Below are positions 35,294 through 48,960 of a stretch of DNA of 64,000 nucleotides, piece by piece. Both the position numbers and the translations under genes were made by a program. The number at the start of each line of letters is the position of its first letter. Position 1 is the first letter of the stretch. The notes beneath the pieces are model-generated. The model did not search any database and was not told the origin of the DNA. It was given only the letters and a program-made list of their open reading frames with translations. The stretch lies in contig CM066994.1 in assembly GCA_033977485.1 (NCBI GenBank), positions 87,328,371 to 87,392,370 of the forward strand. Reading direction: 5' to 3'. This stretch comes from Hydrangea macrophylla (Eukaryota > Streptophyta > Magnoliopsida > Cornales > Hydrangeaceae).

Positions 35294-37013
35294 AGCTGGA
35301 ACGGTCTAGCTGAAGACGTAAAAGATAGTGCTGCTTGGGAGGCAATCCAAACTTTATTTCGTCTGTTTCTCTTATTTGTGAATATTTTTGGTCGATTTTG
35401 AGTCTTTTTGTGAGTTTTCTGGATAGGTTTGGGGGTCGAAGGTAAGTTCTTTTAAAGTTATTTACATAAAACAAATGAAAAAATAGCAAAAGACCAAGTC
35501 GTGCGCACAACTCGCTCGCACGAGTATGCTCCATAGAAAAAAATTTAACGTTTTATTATGAGCACTCAGCACCCACTCAAGCTTGGAATCACACACGTGA
35601 GGGGTTTGCTCTCGCAATCTTGGGCCTTAGAGATTTTACTTTTAATTTTTAAAAAATAGGCCCCAGGATTACCTCGCAGAGGGGCTCGCACGTGCAAAGC
35701 TCGCTCGTGCGAGGTAGGGATTTTTGAAATTTTTTTCTCTAAGTTCTCTTACCTTTTTCTCCCAAACCTGGTCAGTTTTTTTTATATGTTCTGTTTGTTA
35801 CTTAGGTCCCTTTTAGATCGAGTTCTTTATTTTCATAGTTACCTTTATGCTTGTGTTTTTTTTATTTTAATTATTTTAATTAAGTCTTTTAATTCTAGTT
35901 TAGTTTTTATTTCTATTGATTAAACAAAAAAAATATCTGTCTTATTTATTAGCTACTTTGTTATTTTTCTTTTGTTTATTTTTTATTGACAAGTACTAAC
36001 AGGTGAATTAGTGTCTCCATTCAGAGCATTTGACCTTTCATTCCATATTTATATGTTCACCTGTTTGTGATTTCCGAGATTGAGGTATTATCATTCCTTC
36101 CTTACATACTCTCCTTCTTTCATTTTGTTGTTTCATTGAGGACAATGAAAGGTTTAGGTTTGGGGGTATGCACATTATTATGCACCGATTTTTTAAAAAT
36201 TTTCGATCCTTGTGCTTAAATAAATGATTTTACCTACGCTTTTGCAATCTCGATTCGATACTTCTTGTTAGATAACTTGGATTGTTATAGAATGGTAAAC
36301 AATGAGAATATTTGGTTAATCATTTCTTGAAGTCATGATACGACGTTTTAGGATGTGTCGTTCGAATCGTAGTTTTATATCATAGATTTGCACACAAACC
36401 TAAGCACTGCACGTAGTCGCTTGAATACATGTTTGATGTGAACTATATAATGATTCGGATTTCTAGATAACACATGGTGGAGACTTAACCAGATGAGGTT
36501 TTGAGCCTATCTTTTCTTTATATAGGGTAATAAATACATTTTGTGTTTATCGAATTTCATTGAAATAGAGCATTAACTCGTTGTTTAGTCTCATTATTCT
36601 TGTTTTGGTTGATAGTCAAGTTAAAATATTTGTTACCATGCTAAATAAACTTCCGTTGTAAACATTGAAGAACCATATGGCCATAGGAAATGATGATAGG
36701 CCCTCTTTGTTTACAACCGACCGAAAAATAATAAAATTTCTTTAGTTCGCCCCTTTGAGCCGTTAAAGTACCTCTTTTTCTTTGTTACCATTATCCTTTT
36801 TAGACTCCAACTTGGCCAACTTGGAGTTCACCACTGAAAGATTGATCGACTTTTATAGGTGATAAGGCGATATGTCATTTGAGAAGAAGAAGAAAATAAG
36901 ATGATGTTTGGGGTAGTTGCTTTGGTATACAATGAATAGTCGTTTCAAAAAGCAATGAAGAAAAAAAAAAGAGGTTGAAAAAAGAAAAAAAAAAAGAAGA
37001 GGAAAGAAATTAA

Positions 37014-37048
<35 letters not shown>

Positions 37049-37928
37049 AGAAGAGAATGAAAAGATGAAGTTGGTAGAAGAGACGAATGAAAGAAATTGA
37101 GCATGCCTTACAATGCCATTCTAAAAATACCTAACAAATCCTTTCTATCCTTTTTCATTGTCCGAGCCACATTACAACCGTTGAAAAGTCCTATTTGATC
37201 TTAGAAAACATGGTTTGGATATGAAAACGATGGAAGGAGGATTAAAACATTGTAATGATTAATTTTTCTTGACTATTGGCATCCTATCCATGAGACTATT
37301 GTTCTTTCATGTCATGCATCTTTTTTGAGTCATATGTGAGCATTTCTCATTTTAAAAATATATTTCCTTTGCTCCCATATATTATAGAGATTACACCTGT
37401 TTCTGAGTGTTTCATTTGAGAGTGTAATTAACATTGTGAGATTCATAGTCGAAGCATGGTTGGATGGTTTCGAGTCATATTCCAAGCTCATGACATGCGC
37501 GTGTTCATTTGACTACCACATCACACACGTGCAATTTTATGGGAAACTCTATTGATTTATACGATGCATGTGCTTGGGATTGTTTTTCATGGCATAGGTG
37601 GCTGTTTGGTTCCGTTTCTTCTTGTTCGTTATTCTATTTCAAATTGCTATTTTATAATAAGGAGTATTGAAGGTTATGTTTTTCGTTTTTAATAGAGTTT
37701 TTTTTTTAATTTATAAGTCAATAAAGATGGTTGTGGATATCTTGTTGATGAGAACCCTCGCGAGACTTCACTCGTCCAACTAGGGACACCTAGAGGTTTA
37801 AAAGGCTTGTTACACTAGCTAAGTGCAATCGTTATCCATGCGACAATGGAGTAGATTATTATTATTATTATTAGTTTTATTTTTCTTTTCTTTTGCTCGA
37901 GAGCAAGCAAAATGTAGGTTTGGGGGTG
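35294..37928 (+). other. Athila-like 3' non-coding region
   Basis: This covers the space where pol and any env-like ORF would be. It contains two GTTTGGGGG-type purine tracts (about 36160 and 37917, the latter being the PPT), an A-rich purine stretch at 36957-37010 and an (AT)n run at 37015-37043. I see no RT or integrase remnant, so the deletion is complete. Confidence 0.7.
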
Positions 37929-39241
37929 TGATCGGGATAAAACAAGTCCTAATTACACGCCTTAATTCACATTTGTTAGCACGTTTTATCTTGCTTTAGT
38001 GTATTTTTATTTCATTTTCTATTTTATGTCAGGATTTGGAAGAAAGTAAGGATTCCAGGCTAAATGGGGGTGAAAAAGTAGAAGAAAAGAAGCAGAAAAA
38101 GGCATCTCGCGCGCGCGGCTTGCTCGCGCGGCATTCTAGACTATCGCTCGCGCGGCTCGCTCACATGAGACCCCAAAATCACACTCTCGTGATCCGTATA
38201 AAAAACCAAAAATGCGTATTTCTGTGTACTGAAGATCCCTATGCAAACGAAGCTGCCTAATTATGTCCAGAATGTAAAATATAGCAGTTTTAATGCGAAT
38301 TGGTTTAGGAAAGCTTCCCAATTCTTCCAAAAACTATATATATTCTATTGTAAATCAATTTTTAGGTTACACAACATAAGATACATCCATATACAATTAA
38401 AACTTCAGCCACTGACGAGAGGAAAGCAAGGAGAAGAAGAAGAAGACCAAGCATTTCCCTGGCCTCCTCCATCAACCTCTTGCCAATCCTTGATTCCATG
38501 GCCGCTTAAACCAAGATCTAAGGTTTCAATAAAACCCTAGCCAAGTAATAGGGTGTATTTTATGTTTTTCTTTTAGTTTTATTATGTATGGATGATGATT
38601 ACATGTTTCGAGGATTTTAAATAATAAAATCGTTCTTCTATTGATTAAATCATTACTTTCAAAATCTATTCTTATCTTAGATCTATTTTGAATGTGATGT
38701 GCTCAATGATCTATATGCTATGCTTGTATGGATTATTTACATCTAATGGTGCTTATTTGAATTGTGATATCAAGTAGCCGAATAGTTTATGCCTAGGAAA
38801 GACGGATTATGCCGCAACCCTAGTTTAGTGTGAGACAATCCGTGCCAACCGAAGATGAATTATGTTGGTGCTTGAATCATAGTTATCTTATTGACCGAGG
38901 AATTGGGTTTGTAGCTACAATTCCCCTTATCTTCCAACTTAATAAGCTAATTGAATTCATAAATACTCTTATTATGAAGCTAGTGGTGGATTTGCAATCC
39001 TAGGTTCACTCTAAATATCGTTTAAAACAACTTTTAATTGCTTTTATAATTTAGATTTACTTTCATCGTTCTTAGTTTAATTAAAATCACAGTCAAAATC
39101 CATTTTTCTTAATTAATTAGATTTAGGTTTTACAATTAAAGCGCTTTAGTAATTCAATCTCTGTGGGTTCGACCTTTACTTCCACATTACAAATCCTTGA
39201 AAGGTAAAGTATACTTTTATTTCTTGCTTTTGACAAGATCA
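37929..39241 (+). repeat. Athila-like 3' LTR
   Basis: 1,313 bp, starting TGATCGGGATAAAAC after GTTTGGGGGTG and ending AAGATCA, followed by the GCAAC duplication. Confidence 0.92.
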
Positions 39242-39246
39242 GCAAC

Positions 39247-41186
39247 CTAGGTCAGACTTTCCTTACCCTTTGTGCTATCTTCCTTGTCAATTTCTTCTGA
39301 GCATACTGGTTTCGAAGAACCATCTACTTTGTCCCCTCATACCAGGATAGTAGATGAGTTTGAGTCAGAGGGGTAGGCTAGTGGGTCCCATCTAAGATAT
39401 GATGGCCCTCTAAATACTTCCTCCATGACTAAAAGAAAGCTAAACCTTATCAGGAAGACATTTAAAATTCCAGATAATTTGGGATGTAGGGTTCGTGGCC
39501 CTAAGAAGACCGCGACTGACTTAGGGAAAGGAGAGATAGCACTTTACCCTTACGTTTTAAAATTGGGGATTAGACTTCCCCTTCATCCTTTATTCTGTGA
39601 ATTTTTAACTTTCTTTGGACTAGCCCCTTCTCAACTCATTCCTAATGGTTGGGTTACCTTGTTAGGCCTGGTAGTTTTGTCCCACCTAAATGTGGTGAAG
39701 CCAGACCTAAGGTTCCTTAGGACTGTTATGAATGTCCAGAATAAATCTGGATTTGGGTATTATATAAATATGGCACCTAGATACCACGTTGTTAATGATT
39801 TGGAGTTAGCCCATAAGAAATAGAAGAACGATTTTTTCTTCATTCGGGGCCCCATTGGAGATGTTCGCAGTATGGGAGGGACTCCGCCTAAGGATAATTA
39901 CCCTTAGGGTTCTTGGTTTTTCTTTGATTTAGAAAGTTCTTTTGATTCCTTCCTTTTCTCCTTCCTTTTCTCCTATAATTTGCTCCATCATCCAAAGTCC
40001 GACTTCATATAAGGCGGTGAAAGGATTTCTAGCCACACTTTTTCAGCCATCAGTGAAGACTCGGGCTATACTACTAACTGGTGAGAACCTCGTGAGTGCT
40101 GAGCTGATTCAAATGGACGGCGTCCTTCCAAAAATTTAAGCTGCCAATGGAGGTAAAAAGAGAGGTACTCTCGAAGCATCAGCTTCTACTAGAACTGCTC
40201 CGCCTCCCACTCACTCCAAGAGAAGAGCCCATAAAATAGTTGATGAATTGACGCCTTCCTCAACCGAATAGGGTAATGGCTCTGACCTGCAGATCTCGGC
40301 CCTTGCCCAATCGAAGGCCCCTGCTACCCTTCATGCACCGCACATAGGGCAGAGCAAGGGCAGATCAAAGGTAGCCGCCCAGCCTGCGCTCTGGGGAGGC
40401 AAGTCTACTAACACCTATATTGAGGCGTATTCTAAAAAATTGGCTATAAAGTTCTCGGGCTCAGTGGATCTGGTGAAGAGACCGGCCTTTCTCCAATCCT
40501 GTATCAACGCTTAGCTTGGGGTAACTCCAGGTTTTAGGCCACCCTTTTTTTTTATTATCGCTTCTTGAACTTCTCTCTTGCTTCAAGGTACTTTCATGAC
40601 TGCTGCCAGAGGTAAAGTCAACTTCAAGGGGTTCAGTATGGAGGACCTCTTAGCGGAGCAAGTAAGAAAGGTTTCTGCCAAAACGACTAGGGCTGACAAC
40701 CTCCAAGCAGACCTTTCAAGAATAAATTTGGAAAAAGCGACTATAGATTCCCGGCTTTTGTCAGTTTAGCTTCAACTGGAGGAAGCTTTGAAAAGGACTG
40801 AGGCAGCCAAAGCACTTTTTGAGTCTGAGAAGGAGATCACAACCAAGCTGAGGGAGAATATAGAGGAGGAAAAGAAGGCCGCAGCTATCGCTTATTTTAA
40901 GGAAAAATCAGATGAGCTGGTGGCCATGGGTACCTTGCTGGTGAATGAAGGTTACGATCAAGGTTGGCATGAGTGTGAGCAGGACATTTTAGGGAGGTTA
41001 AGGAGTCGATTTCCTGAGATCGACTTCAGCCAAGTATCTGCTACTGCAGAAGACATTGGTGAAGCCCTTGCTATGGGTCCAGGTTCTAATGTTTTGGCCT
41101 CGAATCCTAGTCTTGAGAACACTCCTTCTACTGAAGAAAATGTTAACCCCGCTACTGGCACTAAACAAGTTTCTTTGAAGCAATAG
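39247..41186 (+). pseudogene. Tat-2 antisense gene remnant: putative gypsy-type transposon protein with coiled coil
   Basis: A globular segment at 39425-39821 (KTFKIPDNLG, YPYVLKLGIRLPLHPLFCEF, GWVTLLGL) fits the plant family named putative gypsy type transposon. It ends in a premature TAG. Low-complexity basic segments follow at 40141-40510, then a long coiled coil at 40590-41186 (LQLEEALKRTEAAKALFESE, KLRENIEEEKKAAAIAYFKE) with a TAG at 40767-40769. An intron probably lies near 40520-40588. The coding strand is opposite to Tat-2 pol, the same arrangement as the PMD gene in Tat-1. A related coiled-coil C terminus is found in Tat-3 at 60230-60670. Family assignment is from recalled resemblance. 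Confidence 0.6.
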
Positions 41187-41284
41187 CTTTTTTTTTTGTT
41201 GGGGCTCATTCTCTCCCCTCATGTGAATGTTATGAATATAACTTTGTTTTTACAACTTAGCGTTGAATGGTGATGATTGTAGAT

Positions 41285-42015
41285 GCTCTTTGCCACTTGA
41301 TTTTGCCAGATTTGAGATCAGGTTTAGAGCTTGAAAGCTTGACCTGACCAAAACACTTAGAAAGAATCTTTGTTACTTGATTTTTCCAGATTTGAGATCA
41401 GGTCTAGAGCGTGAAAGCTTGACCTGACCAAAACACTTAGAAAGAATCTTTGTTCCTTGATTTTTCCAGATTTGAGATCAGGTCTAGTGCGTGAAATCTT
41501 GAACTGACCAAAACACTTAGAAAGAATCATTGTAACTTGATTTCTCCAGATTTGAGATCAGGTCTAGAGCGTGAAAGCCTAGCCTAACCTAAAAACTTAG
41601 AAAAAATCTTTGTTACTTGATTTTTCTAGATTTGAGATCAGGTGTAGAGCGTGGAAGCCTGACTTGGCCTAAACACTTAGAAAAAAATCTTCATTACTTG
41701 ATTTTTCAAGATTTGAGATCAGGTCTAGAACGTGAAAGCCTGGCCTAACCTGAACACTTAGAAAAAAATCTTTTTTACTTGATTTTTCCAGATTTGAGAT
41801 CAGGCCTACAGCGTGAAAGCCTGACCTGACTTGGACATTTAGAAAAAATCTATGTTACTCAATTTTTTCAAATTTGAGATCAGGTATAGAGCATGAAAGT
41901 CTGACTTGACCTGAACATTTAAAAAAATCTATGCTACTCAATTTTTTCAGATTTGAGATCAAGTATAGAGCGTGAAAGTCTGACCTAACCTGAACACTTA
42001 AAAAAATCTTTTTAC
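41285..42015. repeat. 80-bp tandem repeat in Tat-2
   Basis: About nine copies of an 80-bp unit with the core GATTTGAGATCAGGTCTAGA and CACTTAGAAA. Divergence is greatest at the high-coordinate end. It occupies the pol-to-LTR zone where Tat elements carry hypervariable minisatellites. Confidence 0.9.
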
Positions 42016-42309
42016 GTGGGCATGCGCTTACTCGTGAGCTGAAATGGGTTGTCATATCACATTAAATGCACTTGATCTCATGGGATCTTAACTGCCATAT
42101 TTTTTGGGGTAGTTTAATTGAACCCGACCATTCGTTTGCTAACTATTGAATCTGACAGTGCAGGTTTTTTCCCACTATTGATCACCATCATCATTCGCAT
42201 GCATTAGGAGACGTGCCATAGTAGGCATCAAAATCCTTATATAGGCTCTTGGGTCTTCAGTAAGTGGTTATGCTTCTTCTGCAACCTTCACATCATTCTC
42301 GATTGCCCA

Positions 42310-43368
42310 TGGCTTTTCGAATCAACTTGTCTTCCGATGAAAGACTTGCCGCTTTTATGAGGGATTTTTGAACTTCCTAACTATATCAAGGTTCGCCCTT
42401 ACATTGAGGGAAAAGATGTAGCCTTCCCTTCGGTTGTTATTAGCAGTTATCTGCTACTGATGGTGGGGTTGAGTTTCCCTCTTCTAACCCTATTCTGCGA
42501 CCTTCTACAAGGATTACGCTTTCCGTTGATCAAGTGTCGTCCGAATCTTGCCCGCCTTCTCTAGGGTATTACAGCATTAAGCCAGCATCTTGGTATAATT
42601 CTTCATTCTTGTGATGTCGCCCAATGTTATACCTTGAATATTGATTGTGGGGACCCTTACTTGCGAGTTAGCGTGGAAAGAAAACATCTTGTCTGGAGTC
42701 TAGACTTTCCAAACAAGAATTGGCATCAATTCCCCTGGGTGGTCGTTGTTTCCGAAAAATGGCTGGTAGACCCTTCTATTTACCCTCTACAAACTTTTGA
42801 TCCCAAACTCTGCAAGGAATCTTATGCTACTTTTTGCGATATCGCCGCCACCATTGCTGACGAAGAGGTAATCAACCAAGCCATTATGGCCGGCTGTTCC
42901 TTTATTGATTTGATGAGGCCTCCTAGTGCTACTATGGTAGCTTCATGTTCCCGACATTTTACTAGGTCCATGGCATCAGGTTCTCGACCAACAATTGGGG
43001 CTTCTCCAACCGAGGGGATTGTCTCGTTATCCGTCGGCTTTGATCCTTTAAAGAGTCCTGATTCACCTCCTACTTCTTCCAGAAAAGGAAAAAAATAGGT
43101 CAAAGATGTAGAATCATCTCCTCGACCGAAGGCTGCTAGGTTAGAGGTGCCTTCTGGCTTTGGCGGGCCAAGCTCTTGGGTAAGGTTCTCAATGGGCAAC
43201 TTCGAAGAGCGTTTGCAGAAGGTGGAGAAACAAAGCACTCTTCTGTAGTCGGAGTCCATCATGCAGGAGGTGGATTCTCATGCCTTGGAAGTTACTATCA
43301 AAGAATTGGTGGCTAGGGTGGAGGCTTTGGAGGATAAGATCAAGTCCCTTAGTGACAAGGGAGCTTAA
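42310..43368 (+). pseudogene. second antisense coding remnant in Tat-2, unknown product
   Basis: The longest open stretch is 42634-43098 (154 codons). It continues past a TAG to 43368 in the same frame, ending in a heptad-like tail (VTIKELVARVEALEDKIKSL). A possible start is ATG 42310 (MAFRINLSSDERLAAF), whose frame breaks after about 20 codons. I do not recognise the protein. The strand is opposite to pol and next to the 80-bp repeat. It could be the C-terminal part of the same antisense gene or a second captured gene. Confidence 0.4.
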
Positions 43369-43599
43369 TGTCTTTTTTATATATATTCCCCTCTCTTTCT
43401 GTTTTTGGAATGGCAGCATGCTTGTAAAAGAAACTTTAATGTACTCTATTGCTTTTCGAGTAGCTTATTCTAAATTTGCTAGCAATGCTCTATTTCACAT
43501 GCTAGGGTAATAAAGCTGCTCAACTAATTCATTTTGGCTACTAACTTGGAAACAACAGATAACGAAACAGTTTTACTTATTGTGCTAAAAAGAAAATGA

Positions 43600-46500
43600 T
43601 ATCATGCTACACATAACATTTTCTCAAATGTTCAGGATGCGAAGGCCTCGGAACTGGTCTGCTATCTATATCTTCTAACCAATAAGTTCCCGGTTTATTC
43701 ACTTTGACTACTTTATATGGTCCTTCCCAATTAGGAGCCAATTTGCCTTCGGTGGGGTCCTTGGTGTTTAGAAAGACTCTTCCTAACACCAAATCTCCAA
43801 GGTTGAATGTTTGGGGTTTTACCCATTTGTCAAAATACTTCGCAACCCTCTACTGGTAAGTTGCTAACCAGAGTAGGGCTCGATCTCTAGATTCCTCTCG
43901 AAGATCCAAATTTTGTCTCAAGCCCTGGTCATTTTATGACCAAGCGGCAAACTGCAGGCCTTTCTCCTCCATGCAGGTATATCTTTGGTCCTAGAGGTTG
44001 TCATTCTGATTTCTTTCGACAGGACTGCTTTCGTTCTGTAAGTCAGAGTAAAGGGCGACTCACCAGTAGCTGTTTTCTTGGTGGTCCTGTATGACCATAA
44101 TATTCCTAGTAGTTTGTCAAGCCAATGTCCTTTTTTCCAACCTTTTCTTTATGGCATCAAGAATGGTCCTATTTGTTACCTTATCTTGGCCGTTAGCCTA
44201 TGGGTGCCCAGGAGAAGAGAAGAGAAGTGATGTTTGATCTGCGGGCCTTCACAAAACTACTAGAAGAGTGACCCTTCAAATTGGGTCCCATAATCCATTA
44301 TCGGGACGTGGGGGACACCAAATCTGCATACCAGGCTCTTCCACACAAAGCTCTTCATGTCGGCTTGGCCTATTCTAATGAATGCTTCTGCTTCTACCAA
44401 CTTCGTAAAATAATCCACAGCGATAAACATAAACTTTTTTCCTCCTCTAGCCGTTAGAAGAGGGCCCATGATATGCATTCCCCATTACATGAATGGCCAG
44501 GGGCTATGGACGGGGGTCATTGGCTACGGAGGCTGGTGCGCATACCTCGCGAACCTCTAACACTTATCACACTTTTTTACCAATTCCTATGCATCAAACT
44601 TCCTGTTGGACCACTAATACCCTAATGTTAAAGCTTAGTGTGCTAAAGTTCGGGTACCAACATGGTTTCCTCAAACTCCCTTATGGATTTCCCTAAGGAC
44701 GTAATCTACTTGATATAGAGTCAGACATTTGAGAAGTGGTTATGAAAAGGACCTCCTATATAGCACCCCATCTAGGAGCATGTAGTGTGCTGCTCTGGTT
44801 CCTAGCTTCCTTGATTGTTGCTTATCGTTGGGTAGCTTCCCATCTCTTATGTAGTCAAAAATAGGTTCCATCCAAGATCTGGGGAGACCTTTAATGTTGT
44901 CGAGATAGGTGTTCCATGGACATTGAGTACTTGGGGCTTCCTAGAAATTGATATTGATTATTGGATCCTGCGACGGTTCCCCAGATGCTGCCAGCTTTGC
45001 TAACCAGTCTACTCTATCATTGTCTTGGCCTGGGATCCTCTATAGGGTGAACCCCTGGAAATCCTGAGCCAACCTCTGAACAATTGAATGATAGGCTTGC
45101 ATACTCACTTTTTTTTACTTCGAACTCACCACCTGCATAGCCAACTACTAGCTGGGAGTCACAGTAGGCTTTGAGGTTCGAAGCTCTATATAGTCTTACT
45201 AGTTATATGCTAATGATCAATGCTTCATACTCAGCTTCATAATTCGAGGCCCTGAAGCCAAAGGCCACTGACTTCTCAAATACCTCTCCTTCTAAAGTTT
45301 TCAAGATGATACCAGGTCCAGAACCCTTCTTGTTCGATGCTTCATCAGTGTATAACTCCCATTGCTGAGATTCTAGTACCAGATCTATGGGGGAGCCTTC
45401 TCTTGTGAATTCTGCCACAAAGTCAGCCAAGGCCTGAGATTTTATGGCTGTTATGGGCTCAAAGTAGATATCAAACTCCCCAAGGTCTACAGCCCACTTG
45501 GCCATCCTTCTAGAAACTTCTAGCTTGTGGAGTATGGATCGGAGGGGATGCTTTGTAGTTTCGATGATGGTATGCGCTTGGAAGTATGGTCTGAGTTTTC
45601 TTGCTGATACAACCAAAGCATAAACTATATTTTCGATACACTCGTACCTCTTTTCAACTTCCAAGAATGTCTTGCTTACATAATAAACTGGCTTTTATGT
45701 TTTCTGTACCTCCCTGATTAAAGCTGAGCTGACGGCATAGTCAGAGACAGCCAGGTAAAGGTATAGAGGTTCCTCAGGTTCTGGCATTGACAATAACTCT
45801 AGACTTCCCAGGTAGATCTTAAGTTCCTAAAATGCGACTTCGCATTCGGGTGTCCACTCAGATATTAACCCCCCCCCCCCCTTAAGGCCTTGAAGAAGGG
45901 TAAACATTTGTTTTAAGCTTTAGAGATGAACCAGTTAAGTGCTGCTAGTCTTCCATTTAAGCACTAGATGTCCTTTTTCCTCCTGGGAGACATTATTTCT
46001 ATTAAAGATTTGATTTGGCTTAGATCTGCCTCTATTCCTCTCTGAGACACCAGGAATCCCAAGAACTTCCCTGCTAAGGCCCCGAATATACACTTGGCAG
46101 GGTTCAGCTTCAGTTGGAACTTTTGGAGGATCTCAAATGTCTCCTTCAAATGGTTAATGTGGTCTTCACCATGCTTTCTTTTCATGATCATATCGTCAAT
46201 ATATATTTCCATTCACCTGCCCATCTGATCCTTGAACATCATATCGACTAACCTCTGGTAAGTTGCTCCAATGTTCTTTAGCCCGAATGGCATGACCTTG
46301 TAATAGTAGAGACCCCTGTTGGTGATGAAGGAAGTATTTTCCTAATCCAGGATGTCCATCTTAATATGATTGTAAACCGAGTATGCATCTATAAAAGAGA
46401 GTAGTTCATTTCCTGCCATTGAATCCACTAGTTGATCTATCTTGGGAATAGGAAAGCTATCCTTCGGGCAGGGTTTGTTGAGGTCAGTATAGTTTATACA

Positions 46501-48960
46501 GACTCTCCATTCTCCTCCTTTCTTTGGGACCACCACCTTGTTATCCAACCATGCTGGGTAGTGGAATTCCTTAATGTGCCCTGCTTCCTGAAGCCTGTTC
46601 ACCTCTACATTAATAATTTTGCTCCTTTCTGGGGCAAAGGTTCTCCTTTTCTGCCTGACCGAAGGATGGGAGGGATCAACTGAAAGATGGTGCGTAATAA
46701 CTTAAGGGTCAATCTTAACCAGGTCTTGAACTAACCAGGCAAAGACCGACTTGTGTTCTTTCAAAAAGGAAATGAGCAGCAACCTTTGCTTGACATCAAG
46801 TTGCGTTTCATTCTTGATTGTCCTGAGGAGATGAAGTTCGCTGATTGAAACCTCCTTAACTTCTTCGTTGGGTTCCAATATTAGGGGCCTTTCTATATCC
46901 AATTCCTCGTCCACCCGCGAGGCCAACTAACCCCGAGTTTGCTTTCTCCGAGTACGGAAGGTTCAGTGATTGTTATCTAGCATTTAATGACTTGAGCACC
47001 GTACATCTGCACTCTTTGGCTTCCTTCTGATCACCTCGGATGGTCACCACAGCTTCTCGGATGATCAGCTTCATGCATTGATGAAAAGATGAAGGTATTA
47101 TCCCCAAGTCATGGAGCCATTGCCTCCCTATGATTATGTTATAGGGGGAGAAAGGGTTGTGATATAGTTAGAATCTTCTCCTACAGTGATAGGTAACATC
47201 ACGCAACCTTTTGGTACTTTAACCTCTCCACTGAAACCCGTCAAATTAGATTTAGCTGGTTCTATTCTTCTCATGTCAAAATCCATTTTCTTCAGGGTGG
47301 ACAAGAAAACGACGTTGACTGAGCTCCTATTGTCAATAAGGATGCTCCTGATATTGAAATTGGATATCCTCAGGGAAATGACTAGAGCATCCTCATATGG
47401 GAGATGGACCCCTACCAGGTCCTGGTTAGTGAAAGTGATGCGGGTTTCCACCCTAGGCTCCTTATTCAAAACTAAAAATCCGCATTAGGGGATATCGAGC
47501 TTCTCGAGCAAGTCTCTTTCTGGCTCTGTTAGAGTCTCCTGAGTTTCTAGATCTCCCGTGAATAGCATGTATAACATTAGGATGATCATGCTATGGATAA
47601 GGAATTTGCTCTTGATTCCTATTCCTTCTGGCATCTCGGTCATCCCTTCTTTTGTCTCACCTCCCTGATCTGTTGTCATACCCGATAATATACTGGCAAA
47701 GCTTTCTGCGTTTAATGAGCTCCTCAATTTCATGTTTGAGGATCTTGTATTCATCCATGGTATACCCGTGATCTTTGTGGAAGTCACAATACATTGACAT
47801 GTCTCTCTTCTGAGGATCCCCCTTCAAGTGTTCTGGCCATTTAAAATCTTCCCTTCCTTTGGATTGATCCAAGATCTGGGATAGAGGCGTGTTGATGGGG
47901 GTATAGAGCTCTTCCCTCTTGACATTAGTTTTGGATCTATCATGCTCCTCAGCTCTTTTCTCTCCAGATTCATATCTTCTACTAACATGTATTTGTTAGC
48001 CTGCACTAACAGCTCTGCATCGTTCTTAGAGGGTTGCTGATGGACGTGAGAAAAATTCTTGGGTGGAGCCTTTCCTTCAGTGATGAGTTAGCAAAACCTT
48101 GATCACATCCCTCAATTGTATTGAGTTTGGCATTAAACCTCCTAATATAGTCCCTTAGACCTTCACCCTTAGCCTGATGAATGGTCAGCATGTGATACAA
48201 TCCCTTTCTGATCTTCTTGCTGGTGAGAAAATGATTGATAAATTTTACTGCCAGGTCAGCAAATAGGTGATTGATCTGGGCAGGAGTCGGTTAAACCATG
48301 ATAACGCTGTGTTAGTAAGTGTATTTACAAAAGCTCAGCACATCAAAGCGTTACTATGGCTATACAAAACCATGGTCCGCTGATAATGGCTCAGGTGCTC
48401 GGCCAGGTTCGTCTTTCCATTGTACATAGTAAGTTTTGGCAGGGTGAACCCCTTCGGTGGAGGCTCCTCTATGATTGACGTAATAAATAGGGACCCACCT
48501 TGCCCCAAGAGCTCTTACAATTCCAGCTTAGCCTTGAGTTACATAGCTTTGGTTGTGTCTTCTTCCGGCTAGCAGTTCTTCGAATGATTATTTAGGTCAT
48601 CTTTGGGGTAAACCATCAGGCTGGCCTTATGATGACCTCTAGAATTGTCGACTCATTCCCTATTTTTGTCACGCAACTCACTTTGATCCCTGTCAGCTAA
48701 ACTGTGCGCAGCTCTAATAGGATGGATATCCTCCCTGTTTTCTCTGGGGGGGATTGAACTGGCTGCCCACCAGTTGGGACATTGCTTGTTGCTGTTGGAC
48801 TAAGGCTTGCATTTTATCTGTCAAGCTCTTGATCTGTTAAATTACCAGCTCCATTGCGGCTGATTGCTGAGGAAGCTGACGTAGTGGGTTTACCCCAGTA
48901 GATGTTTCTGGGGCAGTAGGATTCAAGTTTCCTAGCAGAGGGTCTTGATCGTCTGGACGA
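43600..48960 (-). pseudogene. Tat-2 gag-protease-pol, heavily broken
   Basis: Fragments occur in the expected order on the minus strand. Gag is at 48006-48200. A gag zinc-motif remnant is near 47790 (CDFHKDHGYTMDEY, last cysteine lost). Protease is at 47134-47469 (LIDNRSSVNV, glycine of the active loop lost). The RT N part is at 46342-46602 (WRVCINYTDLNKPCPKDSFP), RT YIDD at 45964-46212, and RNase H plus a second RNase H at 45203-45664 (WELYTDEASNKKG, NYEAEYEAL). The integrase core is at 44260-44478 (VDYFTKLVEAEAF) and its C terminus at 43607-43792 (LAPNWEGPYKVVKVNKPG). There are many frameshifts and stops, so it is dead. Confidence 0.9.

Larger units (their letters stand above)
30945..39241 (+). 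mobile_element. Athila-like Ty3/gypsy element lacking RT and integrase
   Basis: LTRs are 30945-32211 and 37929-39241. The PBS TGGCGCCATTGCCGGGAA follows the first LTR, and the flanks are GCAAC at 30940-30944 and 39242-39246. The 8.3-kb element has broken Athila-type gag-protease and then about 2.6 kb of non-coding sequence with no RT, RNase H or integrase. It therefore depended on a related autonomous element. The LTRs are similar but one lacks about 60 bp. Confidence 0.92.

Noticed and set aside
36853..37104. Hydrophobic 83-codon ORF that could be taken for a membrane protein
   Set aside because: It lies antisense over an A-rich purine tract and an (AT)n run; composition alone explains it.
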